This document shows positions 17,753-25,832 of a stretch of 37,630 bases of DNA, in pieces. The stretch is from Gammaproteobacteria bacterium. Its GTDB lineage: Bacteria; Pseudomonadota; Gammaproteobacteria; Eutrophobiales; Eutrophobiaceae. The stretch covers positions 1 to 37,630 of the forward strand of contig CANKCB010000020.1 of the NCBI GenBank assembly GCA_947480335.1, read 5' to 3'. Position 1 is the first letter of the stretch; every line of letters begins with the position of its first letter. The notes beneath the pieces were generated by a model. That model was not told the DNA's origin, ran no database searches, and saw nothing but the letters and a program-made list of their open reading frames with translations. The translations under genes and the position numbers were made by a program.

Positions 17753-20700
17753 ATGTTTGTCAAGATTAATTCATCAAAAGTCCACTCTATTCTAATAGCG
17801 ACAGTGGCAGCATCTTCTGTCTTACCAATCAGCTTGCAAGCTCAGGTCTTGGAAGAAATTGTCGTAACGGCACAACGTCGTGAGCAGTCTCTTCAAGAGG
17901 TGCCGGTTTCAATCAGCGTATTTTCCGGCGCCCAAATCGAACTGCAGGGCTTTAAAAACCTGGATGACTTAGCGAGGATGTCGGCAACGGTCAATATGGC
18001 AGACGGTACCTCGGGTCAAAACACTACGATTCGTGGATTCGGTACAGCTGGTAACTCAATGACATTGCAATCTGCTACACCATTATTTGTTGATGGGATC
18101 CATTTTGGTTCTATGGAAATGGTTAAGAATGCCTTTATGGACACCGACCATGTTGAGGTGTTGATGGGACCACAACCTTTACATTTTGGTATGGATGCCA
18201 GTGCTGGAGCTTTTACGATTTCGAGCAAGCGACCTACGGCGGAATATGAGGGTGACTTTGCGACCGAGTTCGGTAATGACGGTAAACGCGAAATTACTGG
18301 GGCATTTGGTGGGCCGATTTCTGATACTCTGGCCTTTCGAGTAGCAGTTGCCTACGATAAACTCGAAGGTCTGTTAAAGCACCGTTACGATGATTCCAAA
18401 TTTCCCCAGTTTGATTCGTTGGGTGGACGAGTGATGCTTGAGTGGAAGCCGAATGAAAGCTGGGATGTACTGACAAAATTCGAGATTAATAGGCAGCGCA
18501 ATGGCGGTGAAATTGCCTCTGGCTGTATTGCAGAAGGAAGTGTTAGAGGTTATGTATCGACAACAATTGCAGGTGTTACACCTGGTAACCCAGATGTTGG
18601 AATTCAATCAATCGTCTATGTACCTGCGACCTCGGGCGGACTTTCCAATGGAGATAGACTCGGCATAAGGCAATTTAGCACAAAGTATACTGGGGAGGAC
18701 TGTTTTAATGACGAGTATGGAATAAGCCGGAATGGGCCTTATGCAAAACCAATTATCAGCAATATCACTAAGGATAATACTAATACTATCTTTGACGGCT
18801 ATGCAGACGCTTCAGTACTAATGGATAAATTCCATTCGGTTGAAACGAGCAAAATAAAAATAATGGGTGTTGATGGTATCGACGGTAATGGCAACAAGGG
18901 CACGGATGATATTGATTCCTATCACGGGTTACTTGATGCCACGTATGAATTAGGAAACGGGATGACTTTTAACTCCCAGACGGCATATGTTCATTTTTTG
19001 CGTGATGCAAATGCAGACAGTGGCAATTCACCCTTTGCTGATAGTAATCAGTATCGCCGTACCCTTTTTGATCAACACAGCCAGCAATTTCGACTTGAAT
19101 CTCCTGCTGATGGTTATGATATCAACGCTGTAGATTTACCGGGTGGCTTGACGATGAACTTCATGCTTGGAGGCTATTACCAGCAATGGGACAAGGATGT
19201 ATTCATTAACAACATCAGGGCAGTTTTTCTACGTGGTCAGCGTATGAATCAAATCTGGGAAGATGCCAAGTTTTTCTCGGCTTTCTGGGGAATGGACTTA
19301 AATTTCATGGATGAGCAACTCTCACTTCAGGCAGGTGGTCGCTACTCTAATGTTGAGAAGCAGGTATTTCTGAGGGGTTTTGGTGCCGCACTTATATTTG
19401 ATAAATTCCCGTGTAATTCTGCGGGAACTAATGCAGACCCGGCTACCTGTGCGTCAGATCCAGACTTCAAGCGCGTCAGCCCGAATCTAACCACGTTTAC
19501 TGTTGTTGATCCGATTACTGGCAGAGGTGCGACGACAGGCACTGCCGTACAACGCATCACACGTCAGGTACGAGTGGATAGCCCGAGAATATTTCTCCAA
19601 GGTGTCGATATGAACAACCTCTGGACAACAAATCAATGGAATGTGAAAGCTGGAGACGCAGTTCCACTTAACTGGAGAGGAGCCCAGGCTCAGGCAGTGG
19701 GTCTTACTGCGCCAGTATATGCAAACGTCCCTGGTCCTTACGGTGACTGCAGTATCTGTACTAATGATATCGATCAGAGCGCCAAGAATTATTCATCCCA
19801 GATAGTCCTTAGTTATACACCAAGCAGTGGCACCTTTGACGGAAACCACACTTTCTATGGTAAATATGCAGAGGGTTTCAAAGGGCCTGTCACGGACACC
19901 GGGACATCAACACTTCCGGCCACTATTAACGATATCTACTTTACGCCTGAGTACTCCAAATCATATGAGTTGGGTGGAAGAGGCTCAATTCTAGAAGGCA
20001 AGGCAAGATACTCCTTAACAGGGTTTATAACGCGATTTACAGACTTGCAGTCCGAAGCAGCAGTAGCATCGTATGATCCCCAAGAGATTTCTGATCAACA
20101 AGGTATCAGCCTGAATGCCGGCAAAGTCAAGGTAGACGGTGCGGAGTTAAATTTAGATATGGCTGTTAACGATAATCTGGTATTGAATCTGGCCTCATCT
20201 CTGATCAACGCCAGGTATGGTGAGTACGATGGTACTGGCTGTACCGACACGGAGATTATCGCCGCCTCAATTGATGCTGTGGAGAATCCATCAAGGAGGA
20301 CTGCCGCGGAGATCACTTTTGCCAACACAATTCTTACCAATATGGGGACGGCGAATAGGGCTACCTTGCCTCATGCTTCTGAAATACCTGAGTTTTTGTT
20401 GGCAAATGGTGGCTGTCGTTTGGTAAATACTCCGGAATTTGCTGCCGGGACGAATAGCATTGGTGCGGCGTTGACCTTTAACCGTGCTGGTCTGCAACCA
20501 GCCTTTGCGCCAGACTACAAAATAGTCATGGGTGCTACCTATACACTGCCAGTCCTTTCTGAGTATGAAGTTGTCCTGAATGCTCAGGGATATATTGAAG
20601 ATGAGAAAACAGTACTCGCAGACATTATGGATCATTCCAGGATGTATAATGCCGGGCATTGGGACGCCAACCTGATGACTAGTTTTGGCCCACAATCTGG

Positions 20701-20866
20701 TTCCTGGCAGTTAGTAGGTTTTGTCCGTAATTTGATGGAAGACCGTATCGTATTCAATCAGGAATTCGATCTAACACGTTCTGGCATAGTTTTTTCTGAT
20801 GACAGGGGTATAAGCAAGGCCAGCTTCAGGAGCTATGGCGTACGCTTCCAGTATAATTTCAGATAA
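17753..20866 (+). CDS. TonB-dependent outer-membrane receptor 2
   Basis: 1037 residues. The signal peptide ends LQAQ, then EEIVVTAQRREQSLQEVPVSI marks the TonB box and plug start. The plug has TIRGFG, LFVDGIHFG and VLMGPQPLHFGMDASAGAF, and the barrel ends VRFQYNF. It is clearly related to receptors 1 and 3 but more diverged: it lacks the GGFDTSDRGM block and has GFKGPVTDTGTST there, and the loop cysteines are farther apart. It sits in the position after the ankyrin gene that receptor 3 holds in the other module. The start is supported by CAGGGGGATT. It is less GC-rich by eye than the upstream cytochrome genes. A hairpin terminator follows. Confidence 0.92.
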   Translation: MFVKINSSKVHSILIATVAASSVLPISLQAQVLEEIVVTAQRREQSLQEVPVSISVFSGAQIELQGFKNLDDLARMSATVNMADGTSGQNTTIRGFGTAGNSMTLQSATPLFVDGIHFGSMEMVKNAFMDTDHVEVLMGPQPLHFGMDASAGAFTISSKRPTAEYEGDFATEFGNDGKREITGAFGGPISDTLAFRVAVAYDKLEGLLKHRYDDSKFPQFDSLGGRVMLEWKPNESWDVLTKFEINRQRNGGEIASGCIAEGSVRGYVSTTIAGVTPGNPDVGIQSIVYVPATSGGLSNGDRLGIRQFSTKYTGEDCFNDEYGISRNGPYAKPIISNITKDNTNTIFDGYADASVLMDKFHSVETSKIKIMGVDGIDGNGNKGTDDIDSYHGLLDATYELGNGMTFNSQTAYVHFLRDANADSGNSPFADSNQYRRTLFDQHSQQFRLESPADGYDINAVDLPGGLTMNFMLGGYYQQWDKDVFINNIRAVFLRGQRMNQIWEDAKFFSAFWGMDLNFMDEQLSLQAGGRYSNVEKQVFLRGFGAALIFDKFPCNSAGTNADPATCASDPDFKRVSPNLTTFTVVDPITGRGATTGTAVQRITRQVRVDSPRIFLQGVDMNNLWTTNQWNVKAGDAVPLNWRGAQAQAVGLTAPVYANVPGPYGDCSICTNDIDQSAKNYSSQIVLSYTPSSGTFDGNHTFYGKYAEGFKGPVTDTGTSTLPATINDIYFTPEYSKSYELGGRGSILEGKARYSLTGFITRFTDLQSEAAVASYDPQEISDQQGISLNAGKVKVDGAELNLDMAVNDNLVLNLASSLINARYGEYDGTGCTDTEIIAASIDAVENPSRRTAAEITFANTILTNMGTANRATLPHASEIPEFLLANGGCRLVNTPEFAAGTNSIGAALTFNRAGLQPAFAPDYKIVMGATYTLPVLSEYEVVLNAQGYIEDEKTVLADIMDHSRMYNAGHWDANLMTSFGPQSGSWQLVGFVRNLMEDRIVFNQEFDLTRSGIVFSDDRGISKASFRSYGVRFQYNFR

Positions 20867-20923
20867 AAAAAGAGATTGAAATAAGGCTATTAGCGGATAT
20901 TGTTTGCTTAAACACTTGAGTGT

Positions 20924-20967
20924 CCCCGGTTGAATAAAATCTGTTTAATCGGGGATACTATATTTTT
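20924..20967 (+). terminator. probable rho-independent terminator after receptor 2
   Basis: CCCCGGTTGAA pairs with TTTAATCGGGG (11 pairs including two G-T) around a 9-base loop, followed by ATACTATATTTTT. It would end the receptor 2 transcript about 100 bases after its stop. Confidence 0.6.
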
Positions 20968-20979
20968 AACTCAAAGGGG

Positions 20980-20993
20980 GCGTCAAATGACGC
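20980..20993. promoter_or_regulatory. perfect palindrome upstream of the amidohydrolase gene
   Basis: GCGTCAAATGACGC is a 6-base-pair inverted repeat with a two-base centre, lying between the receptor 2 terminator and the amidohydrolase start. It could be an operator; no known regulator was recognised. Confidence 0.25.
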
Positions 20994-21106
20994 GGGTTCA
21001 AATATGAAGCGCAACGCCTGACACACAGCTAAATGGGTGATAAGTTGAAATTCTACTAGAATCCTGGTCCGACCATCCAGCATCTGACTCAACCGGAGCA
21101 TACAAT

Positions 21107-22651
21107 ATGAAACTGATCCGTTTTACTCATCTACCCTTGATTTCCATGATGCTGACACTGCTGTTGTCAGCCTGTAGCTCGGACAATCAGGGTCAGGCGC
21201 AGTTACAAACGCCGGCCATAGTCGCATCAACCGTACCCGTGGCGGTTGAACCCGAGCCTGTAGCTGAGGCAGACCTGTTGATCCAGGGTGGTATCTTGCT
21301 GGATATGGTCGCAGATGAATCGATGCCGAGACCGATCAAGGGCATCGTGATACGTGATGGCAATATAGACAGTATTATTGCAGCGGACTCAACCGATCCC
21401 TTGCCACCTGCCACCAGAATCATCAATGCAGAAAACAACTATATCCTGCCCGGTCTTATAGACGCACACGTCCATTTCAAACCGTTTGTCCCAGATGCTG
21501 CTATCTGGCGCAGGTTGAGTCTGTATTATGGTGTCACAACACTGATGGATACTGGACCCTGCGGTGAAACCTGCGAGGAGACTGGACAGGATGCCAATCC
21601 CTGGATAATGGAATACAAGGACTTCATGAATAATTCTTCCGCAACCAGTGGTCCCAGCCTGTATGTAACTGGCAAACGCATTGATGGACCTGCCGAAGGT
21701 GGGCATCCACTTGCTGTAAAGGTAAAAAACAGGGATGAGATAGCCCAATATCTGGATTTTCTGGTAGAGAGTGGCTCTGACGGTATCAAGGTGGAGAGTA
21801 CCTTACCTGCTGACCTCAGGGCACTTGTCATGCAGGAAGCCAATAAACGTGGACTACCGGTAGTCGGTCACTCCAAGGACGCACGCGAATCAATTGAGGC
21901 AGGCATGAAATTCATTGAACACATGTGGCCGGTTGTATCTTCTACACTTTCGGGTGAGCATCCCAAGGATATGTCATCACCTCAACATGATCATCTTATG
22001 GATTTGGATAAAGCACCCGAAGTAGTCAAGTTAATGGTCGACAATCACGTTTATCTTAACCCGACGATGGTCGGGCGTTACGGCTATTTTTCCCGACATC
22101 TGGCAGACTGGTCCCTGGAAGACGAGAAAAACATGCAGTTTGGTGGCCTTTACAGTGACCTTTCGGAAGAAAAAAAGGCGCCAATAATTGCACTCTGGAA
22201 ACGCTCGGAAAAGGTCAGCCCTGAAGATCTGGCCAACTACAAGATTGGTCTTGAAAAGGTAAATACCTTTATCAGGCTGCTCAGCGAGGCAGGGGGCAAG
22301 GTACTTGCGGCAACTGATGCTGGCCAGGAAAGGTTAACCGGAATATCGCTGCACCGTGAGATGCAAATGATGGTTGATGCCGGCATTACTCCTTACCGTA
22401 CGCTGCTCGGCGCCACACGCTGGCCTGCCGAGATGATTTACAAGGACAAGTTGATTGGAACAGTCGAGGTCGGGAAGCAGGCCGACATCTTCATCACCGC
22501 CTCAAATCCGGCTGAAAATATCGCCGCAGCCCAAAACATCATCTATGTCGTCCGCAAGGGTAGCGTCCAGCGTACACCAGATGATTGTTCCACTGTTTTT
22601 CCTCCGATTGCCATGTCCTGTAACAAAACGCGGGTTCAAAAAGGACCATGA
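21107..22651 (+). CDS. lipoprotein amidohydrolase (imidazolonepropionase/prolidase-like)
   Basis: 514 residues. The N-terminus ends in the lipobox LLSAC (C23), so the protein is lipid-anchored in the envelope. The amidohydrolase metal site is complete: GLIDAHVHF (H121, H123), lysine K227 in GIKVES (the likely carboxylated bridge), H254 in VGHSKD, H271 in IEHMW and D403 in AATDAG. Such enzymes hydrolyse C-N bonds in cyclic amides, dipeptides or related compounds, and often occur next to TonB receptor loci, where they act on imported material. The spacing and the terminator before it suggest its own promoter. The exact substrate cannot be read from sequence. Confidence 0.88.
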   Translation: MKLIRFTHLPLISMMLTLLLSACSSDNQGQAQLQTPAIVASTVPVAVEPEPVAEADLLIQGGILLDMVADESMPRPIKGIVIRDGNIDSIIAADSTDPLPPATRIINAENNYILPGLIDAHVHFKPFVPDAAIWRRLSLYYGVTTLMDTGPCGETCEETGQDANPWIMEYKDFMNNSSATSGPSLYVTGKRIDGPAEGGHPLAVKVKNRDEIAQYLDFLVESGSDGIKVESTLPADLRALVMQEANKRGLPVVGHSKDARESIEAGMKFIEHMWPVVSSTLSGEHPKDMSSPQHDHLMDLDKAPEVVKLMVDNHVYLNPTMVGRYGYFSRHLADWSLEDEKNMQFGGLYSDLSEEKKAPIIALWKRSEKVSPEDLANYKIGLEKVNTFIRLLSEAGGKVLAATDAGQERLTGISLHREMQMMVDAGITPYRTLLGATRWPAEMIYKDKLIGTVEVGKQADIFITASNPAENIAAAQNIIYVVRKGSVQRTPDDCSTVFPPIAMSCNKTRVQKGP

Positions 22652-22866
22652 TTGCGACACTGCAGGATCTGAGGTTTGTGGTCGATAAGGCAGATTTGGA
22701 GTTGGGCGCTATCTCAGCGACTAAACTAGTTGGTTATGCTCTAAGACTGACGGTATCTACACATCCTAATAATGACAAAAGAGTAATAATTAGGGCCAAT
22801 GCACAGCTTAATATTACTTCTGTTACCGAACCAAAACTTTATCAGGAATATTTTTGCTGCTCTTGA
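22648..22866 (+). CDS. hypothetical 72-residue protein (uncertain)
   Basis: The frame starts at an ATG overlapping the amidohydrolase stop (ATGA) and encodes a 72-residue protein with no recognisable domain, signal peptide or membrane segment. The overlap would allow coupled translation and AAAGG lies just upstream. It could equally be a chance frame or a fragment of a gene cut at the island's right edge. Confidence 0.25.
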   Translation: MIATLQDLRFVVDKADLELGAISATKLVGYALRLTVSTHPNNDKRVIIRANAQLNITSVTEPKLYQEYFCCS

Positions 22867-23205
22867 GAAAGCAATGTTCCTCACCGTCGGGTTCAACCCC
22901 ATTTCTAGCGACGGTTTTAAGTGGCTAGTATCATTTCCTCACACATTACCCCATTAACTGCGCACATTACAGAGTATACGTAGCTAGGTACCATCAAACT
23001 GAAATACGGGGGTGCCACCCCGGTGGGGTCTGGAATGTGCCGGAAAAGGGGAAGTGAATTATCCAGAAGACTACGGGACACTCATGGGACACTTAAGCAC
23101 AACAATGAATAACATTACACAATGATAGACAAAACATAATTCTACTTATTTCAGCAGAAATCATACTATTACGTGTTGTAGTGATTCGTGGTTATTTGTA
23201 GCGCT
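22867..23205. other. non-coding island right edge with short repeats
   Basis: No gene is seen in these 339 bases. CACATTAC occurs twice, 21 bases apart (22942-22949 and 22963-22970), with a reversed GGAATGTGC at 23032-23040; this pattern recalls the multiple short repeats at ends of IS21-type elements, but no transposase remains. A hairpin CCACC-CC-GGTGG lies at 23015-23026. The GGGACACTCATGGGACA motif is at 23076-23092. Confidence 0.35.
23073..23093 (+). repeat. possible integrase arm-type site, right
   Basis: The segment holds GGGACACT twice (tandem units GGGACACTCA and GGGACACT), 113 bases before the right attachment repeat. It matches the left-edge copy at 7955-7971 in 15 of 17 bases. 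Confidence 0.35.
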
Positions 23206-23264
23206 GGGACTTAAAATCCCTCGGCAGAAATGCTGTGCCGGTTCGAGTCCGGCCCCGGGCACCA
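23206..23264 (+). repeat. right attachment repeat (tRNA-Leu 3' fragment)
   Basis: An exact copy of the last 59 bases of tRNA-Leu, from the anticodon stem to CCA. No 5' half of a tRNA precedes it (GTTATTTGTAGCGCT instead), so it is not a functional tRNA. It marks the right border of the island. Confidence 0.9.
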
Positions 23265-23390
23265 CTTACTTAATCATCAAGCTGCTATTACTCCAGTTCG
23301 TGACCACGCTATCATCCGTTGCAAAAAACGGTCAGTCGTGGTAGTTTCGGAATAGTTGATGTTAGGCTATTTATTCGGGGGGATAAGCAG

Positions 23391-25832
23391 TTGGGCACAC
23401 AGAAATCACCATTTTCCAGATTTGTCCTGATATCAGGCGTAATACTATTCAGTAACATTGGACAGGCTCAAACCGACGAGTCAGTTGAGCAATACCGCGC
23501 CACAATAAATACCTATTGTGTTGGCTGTCATAATGACACATTAAAAACGGCCAATGTCATTCTCGACAAGGCAGACCTGAATAAACTGGGTGAAAATCCT
23601 AAACTCTGGGAAAAAGTGATTACCAAGCTTTCCTTGCGTTCGATGCCTCCAGTGGGCATGCCGCGTCCCGATGACAAATTCTATAACTCATTCGCTGGCT
23701 ATCTGAAATCCGGACTGGATACGCTTGCAGAAAAAAATCCCGAACCGGGTAAAGCGGTAGCTGCCCATCGACTCAATCGTACCGAATATACCAATGCCAT
23801 ACGCGACATGCTGGGTGTCGAGATCGATGGCAAGGCCTTGCTACCCCCCGATAATTCCGGTGGTTTTGATAATCTGGGTGATTTGCTCTCTGTTTCTGAA
23901 GTATTAATGGAGAGTTATATGGCCGCCGCGCGGAAAATCAGCCGTCTGGTCGTAGGTGATACCACAATAGATGCAGATACGGCTCAATATAATATCGATC
24001 CAAAATTATTGCAGAATGACCGCATGAATGAGGAACTGCCGTTTGGAACCCGGGGTGGCTTGGCAGTACGACATAACTTCCCGGTGGATGGCGAATATGT
24101 AATGAACATTCGTTTGCTAAGAACTTCCGGTTCGGCATTGATCATTGGTGTCAATGAACCACATCAAATCGACGTGCGTGTCGATGGCGACCGGGTTAAT
24201 TTACTTACCGTTGGCGGGGAAAATGTAGGCCTTGGACTTGCCAGTGGTGGTGCAGACAAGGTGCCGCCTGATTTTGCTCAGGCACAATATGAACGTACTG
24301 CAGATTCGAAACTTGAAATCCGCTTTCCGATGAAAGCCGGTACTCGTACGGTACAGGTTGCATTTCTGGATGAGACGTTTGCATGGGAGGGCGCTATCCC
24401 TCCCCAAACATTCGAAAACTGGGACAAAGCCAAAATCGGTGGTGATTTTGAACGAGCTTGGCGCGATCCCTGGGTCAGTAGTGTAATAATTACTGGTCCG
24501 TTAAAAGTCGCTGGTTCCGGATCATCCGTCAGCCGTTCAAAAGTATTTATTTGTACGCCTGCTAGTCAAACTGATGAAGAACCCTGTGCCAAAAAAATTG
24601 TAACGAATATAGCCAGACTCGCACATCGCCGTCCTGTAACAGATGATGACATTGAACCATTGCTGGGTTTATACAGGCAAGCTCGCAAGGACAATAGCCC
24701 CTTTGATGCGGGCATTCAAATGGCCATTGAAGGATTGTTAGTCAGCACAGAATTCCTGTTTAGAATAGAAGCTGACCCAACGAATCTGGCTAAAGGAGAG
24801 TTGTATGCACTCAGCGATCTGGATTTGGCATCACGTCTGTCATTCTTTCTCTGGAGTAGTATACCGGATGATGAGTTATTGACTGTTGCAGAGCAGGGGA
24901 AACTGCATCAACCTGAGATACTTGAACAACAAGTCAAAAGAATGCTTAAGGATGACCGTGCCACTAATCTTGTGACCGATTTTGCTGACCAATGGCTGTT
25001 ATTACGCAACCTGCCACTATTGTCCAAAAATCAGGAAATCTTTCCTGATTTTGATGAAACGCTCAGACAGAACTTGTATACAGAAATCCAGCTATTTTTA
25101 GGCAGCATTTTCAGGGAAGATCGTTCTATTCTGGATTTATTCCAGGCGGATTATACCTACCTGAATGAACGATTGGCGAAACACTATGGAATTAAAAATG
25201 TTTATGGCAATCGATTCAGAAAGGTCACGCTGGATGATGTAAATCAACGTGGACTGCTGGCACGAGCCAGCATTCTGTCGATAACAACCTATCCGAATAG
25301 AAACTCCACGGTACTCAGAGGCAAATGGGTATTAAGTAATATTCTTGCCGCGCCACCACCACCGCCACCACCCAATGTACCTACATTGGATGCGACCAAG
25401 GCGGACCCTGGCCAACGAAAATTGACTTTACGCGAAAGAATGGAAAAGCATCCAGCTAATCCTGTATGTATGGTCTGCCATAACCAGATGGATCCTATCG
25501 GATTTGGCCTGGAAAATTACGACGCAATTGGCCGCTGGCGCACTGAGGACGAGGGCGTCCCCATTAATGCAGCAGGTAAATTGCCTAGCGGTATTGAATT
25601 TGAAGGTCCTGCACAGCTTCAGAAGGCCTTATTAAGTAAACCAGACGTGATAGCCAGTGCATTTACTCAAAAACTCTTGACGTATGCATTAGGCAGGCCT
25701 GTTGACTACTATGACATGCCCTCCGTTCGTAAAATTATTAATAATTCGGCTGGTAAGGACTACCGTTTTTCATCCATCATCTTTGGAATTGTAAACAGCA
25801 TACCTTTTAATATGAGGAGGGTTGGGTCATGA
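23391..25832 (+). CDS. exported DUF1592-type protein with two c-type haem motifs (second copy)
   Basis: 813 residues from TTG at 23391. The frame is open upstream to a TTG at 23319, but the later start has a GGGGGG ribosome site 8 bases before it and places a signal peptide (FVLISGVILFSNIGQAQ) at the N-terminus. Haem motifs are CVGCH (43-47) and CMVCH (693-697). Domain order is that of the island copy, including HRLNRTEYTNAIRDMLG, LASRLSFFLWSSIPDDELL, the proline run and LLTYALGRPVDYYDMP. Its base composition is clearly more AT-rich than the island copy. It begins 126 bases after the right att repeat, with no receptor gene in front. The stop overlaps the DUF1552 start by 4 bases. Confidence 0.87.
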   Translation: MGTQKSPFSRFVLISGVILFSNIGQAQTDESVEQYRATINTYCVGCHNDTLKTANVILDKADLNKLGENPKLWEKVITKLSLRSMPPVGMPRPDDKFYNSFAGYLKSGLDTLAEKNPEPGKAVAAHRLNRTEYTNAIRDMLGVEIDGKALLPPDNSGGFDNLGDLLSVSEVLMESYMAAARKISRLVVGDTTIDADTAQYNIDPKLLQNDRMNEELPFGTRGGLAVRHNFPVDGEYVMNIRLLRTSGSALIIGVNEPHQIDVRVDGDRVNLLTVGGENVGLGLASGGADKVPPDFAQAQYERTADSKLEIRFPMKAGTRTVQVAFLDETFAWEGAIPPQTFENWDKAKIGGDFERAWRDPWVSSVIITGPLKVAGSGSSVSRSKVFICTPASQTDEEPCAKKIVTNIARLAHRRPVTDDDIEPLLGLYRQARKDNSPFDAGIQMAIEGLLVSTEFLFRIEADPTNLAKGELYALSDLDLASRLSFFLWSSIPDDELLTVAEQGKLHQPEILEQQVKRMLKDDRATNLVTDFADQWLLLRNLPLLSKNQEIFPDFDETLRQNLYTEIQLFLGSIFREDRSILDLFQADYTYLNERLAKHYGIKNVYGNRFRKVTLDDVNQRGLLARASILSITTYPNRNSTVLRGKWVLSNILAAPPPPPPPNVPTLDATKADPGQRKLTLRERMEKHPANPVCMVCHNQMDPIGFGLENYDAIGRWRTEDEGVPINAAGKLPSGIEFEGPAQLQKALLSKPDVIASAFTQKLLTYALGRPVDYYDMPSVRKIINNSAGKDYRFSSIIFGIVNSIPFNMRRVGS

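Larger units (their letters stand above)
7837..23264. mobile_element. genomic island integrated in tRNA-Leu, integrase not present
   Basis: The region is bounded by a perfect 59-base direct repeat derived from the tRNA-Leu 3' end. It contains only accessory genes: a broken Sel1 gene, TonB receptors 1 and 2, a DUF1592/DUF1552/ankyrin module and an amidohydrolase. No integrase, excisionase, conjugation or phage gene was found, so the island is either fixed after losing its integrase or moved in trans. The position next to the intact tRNA where an integrase gene usually sits (7896-8600) holds only small or broken frames. That it is an island is inference from the repeat and the gene content. Confidence 0.75.

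Noticed and set aside
20990-22640. A 13-base direct repeat (ACGCGGGTTCAAA at 20990-21002 and 22628-22640) flanking the amidohydrolase gene
   Set aside because: Several 13-base repeats are expected by chance in a window this long, and the second copy is inside the coding sequence. There is no other sign of a separate insertion.
23206-23264. A second functional tRNA-Leu
   Set aside because: Only the 3' part is present; the acceptor 5' strand, D arm and half of the anticodon arm are missing.
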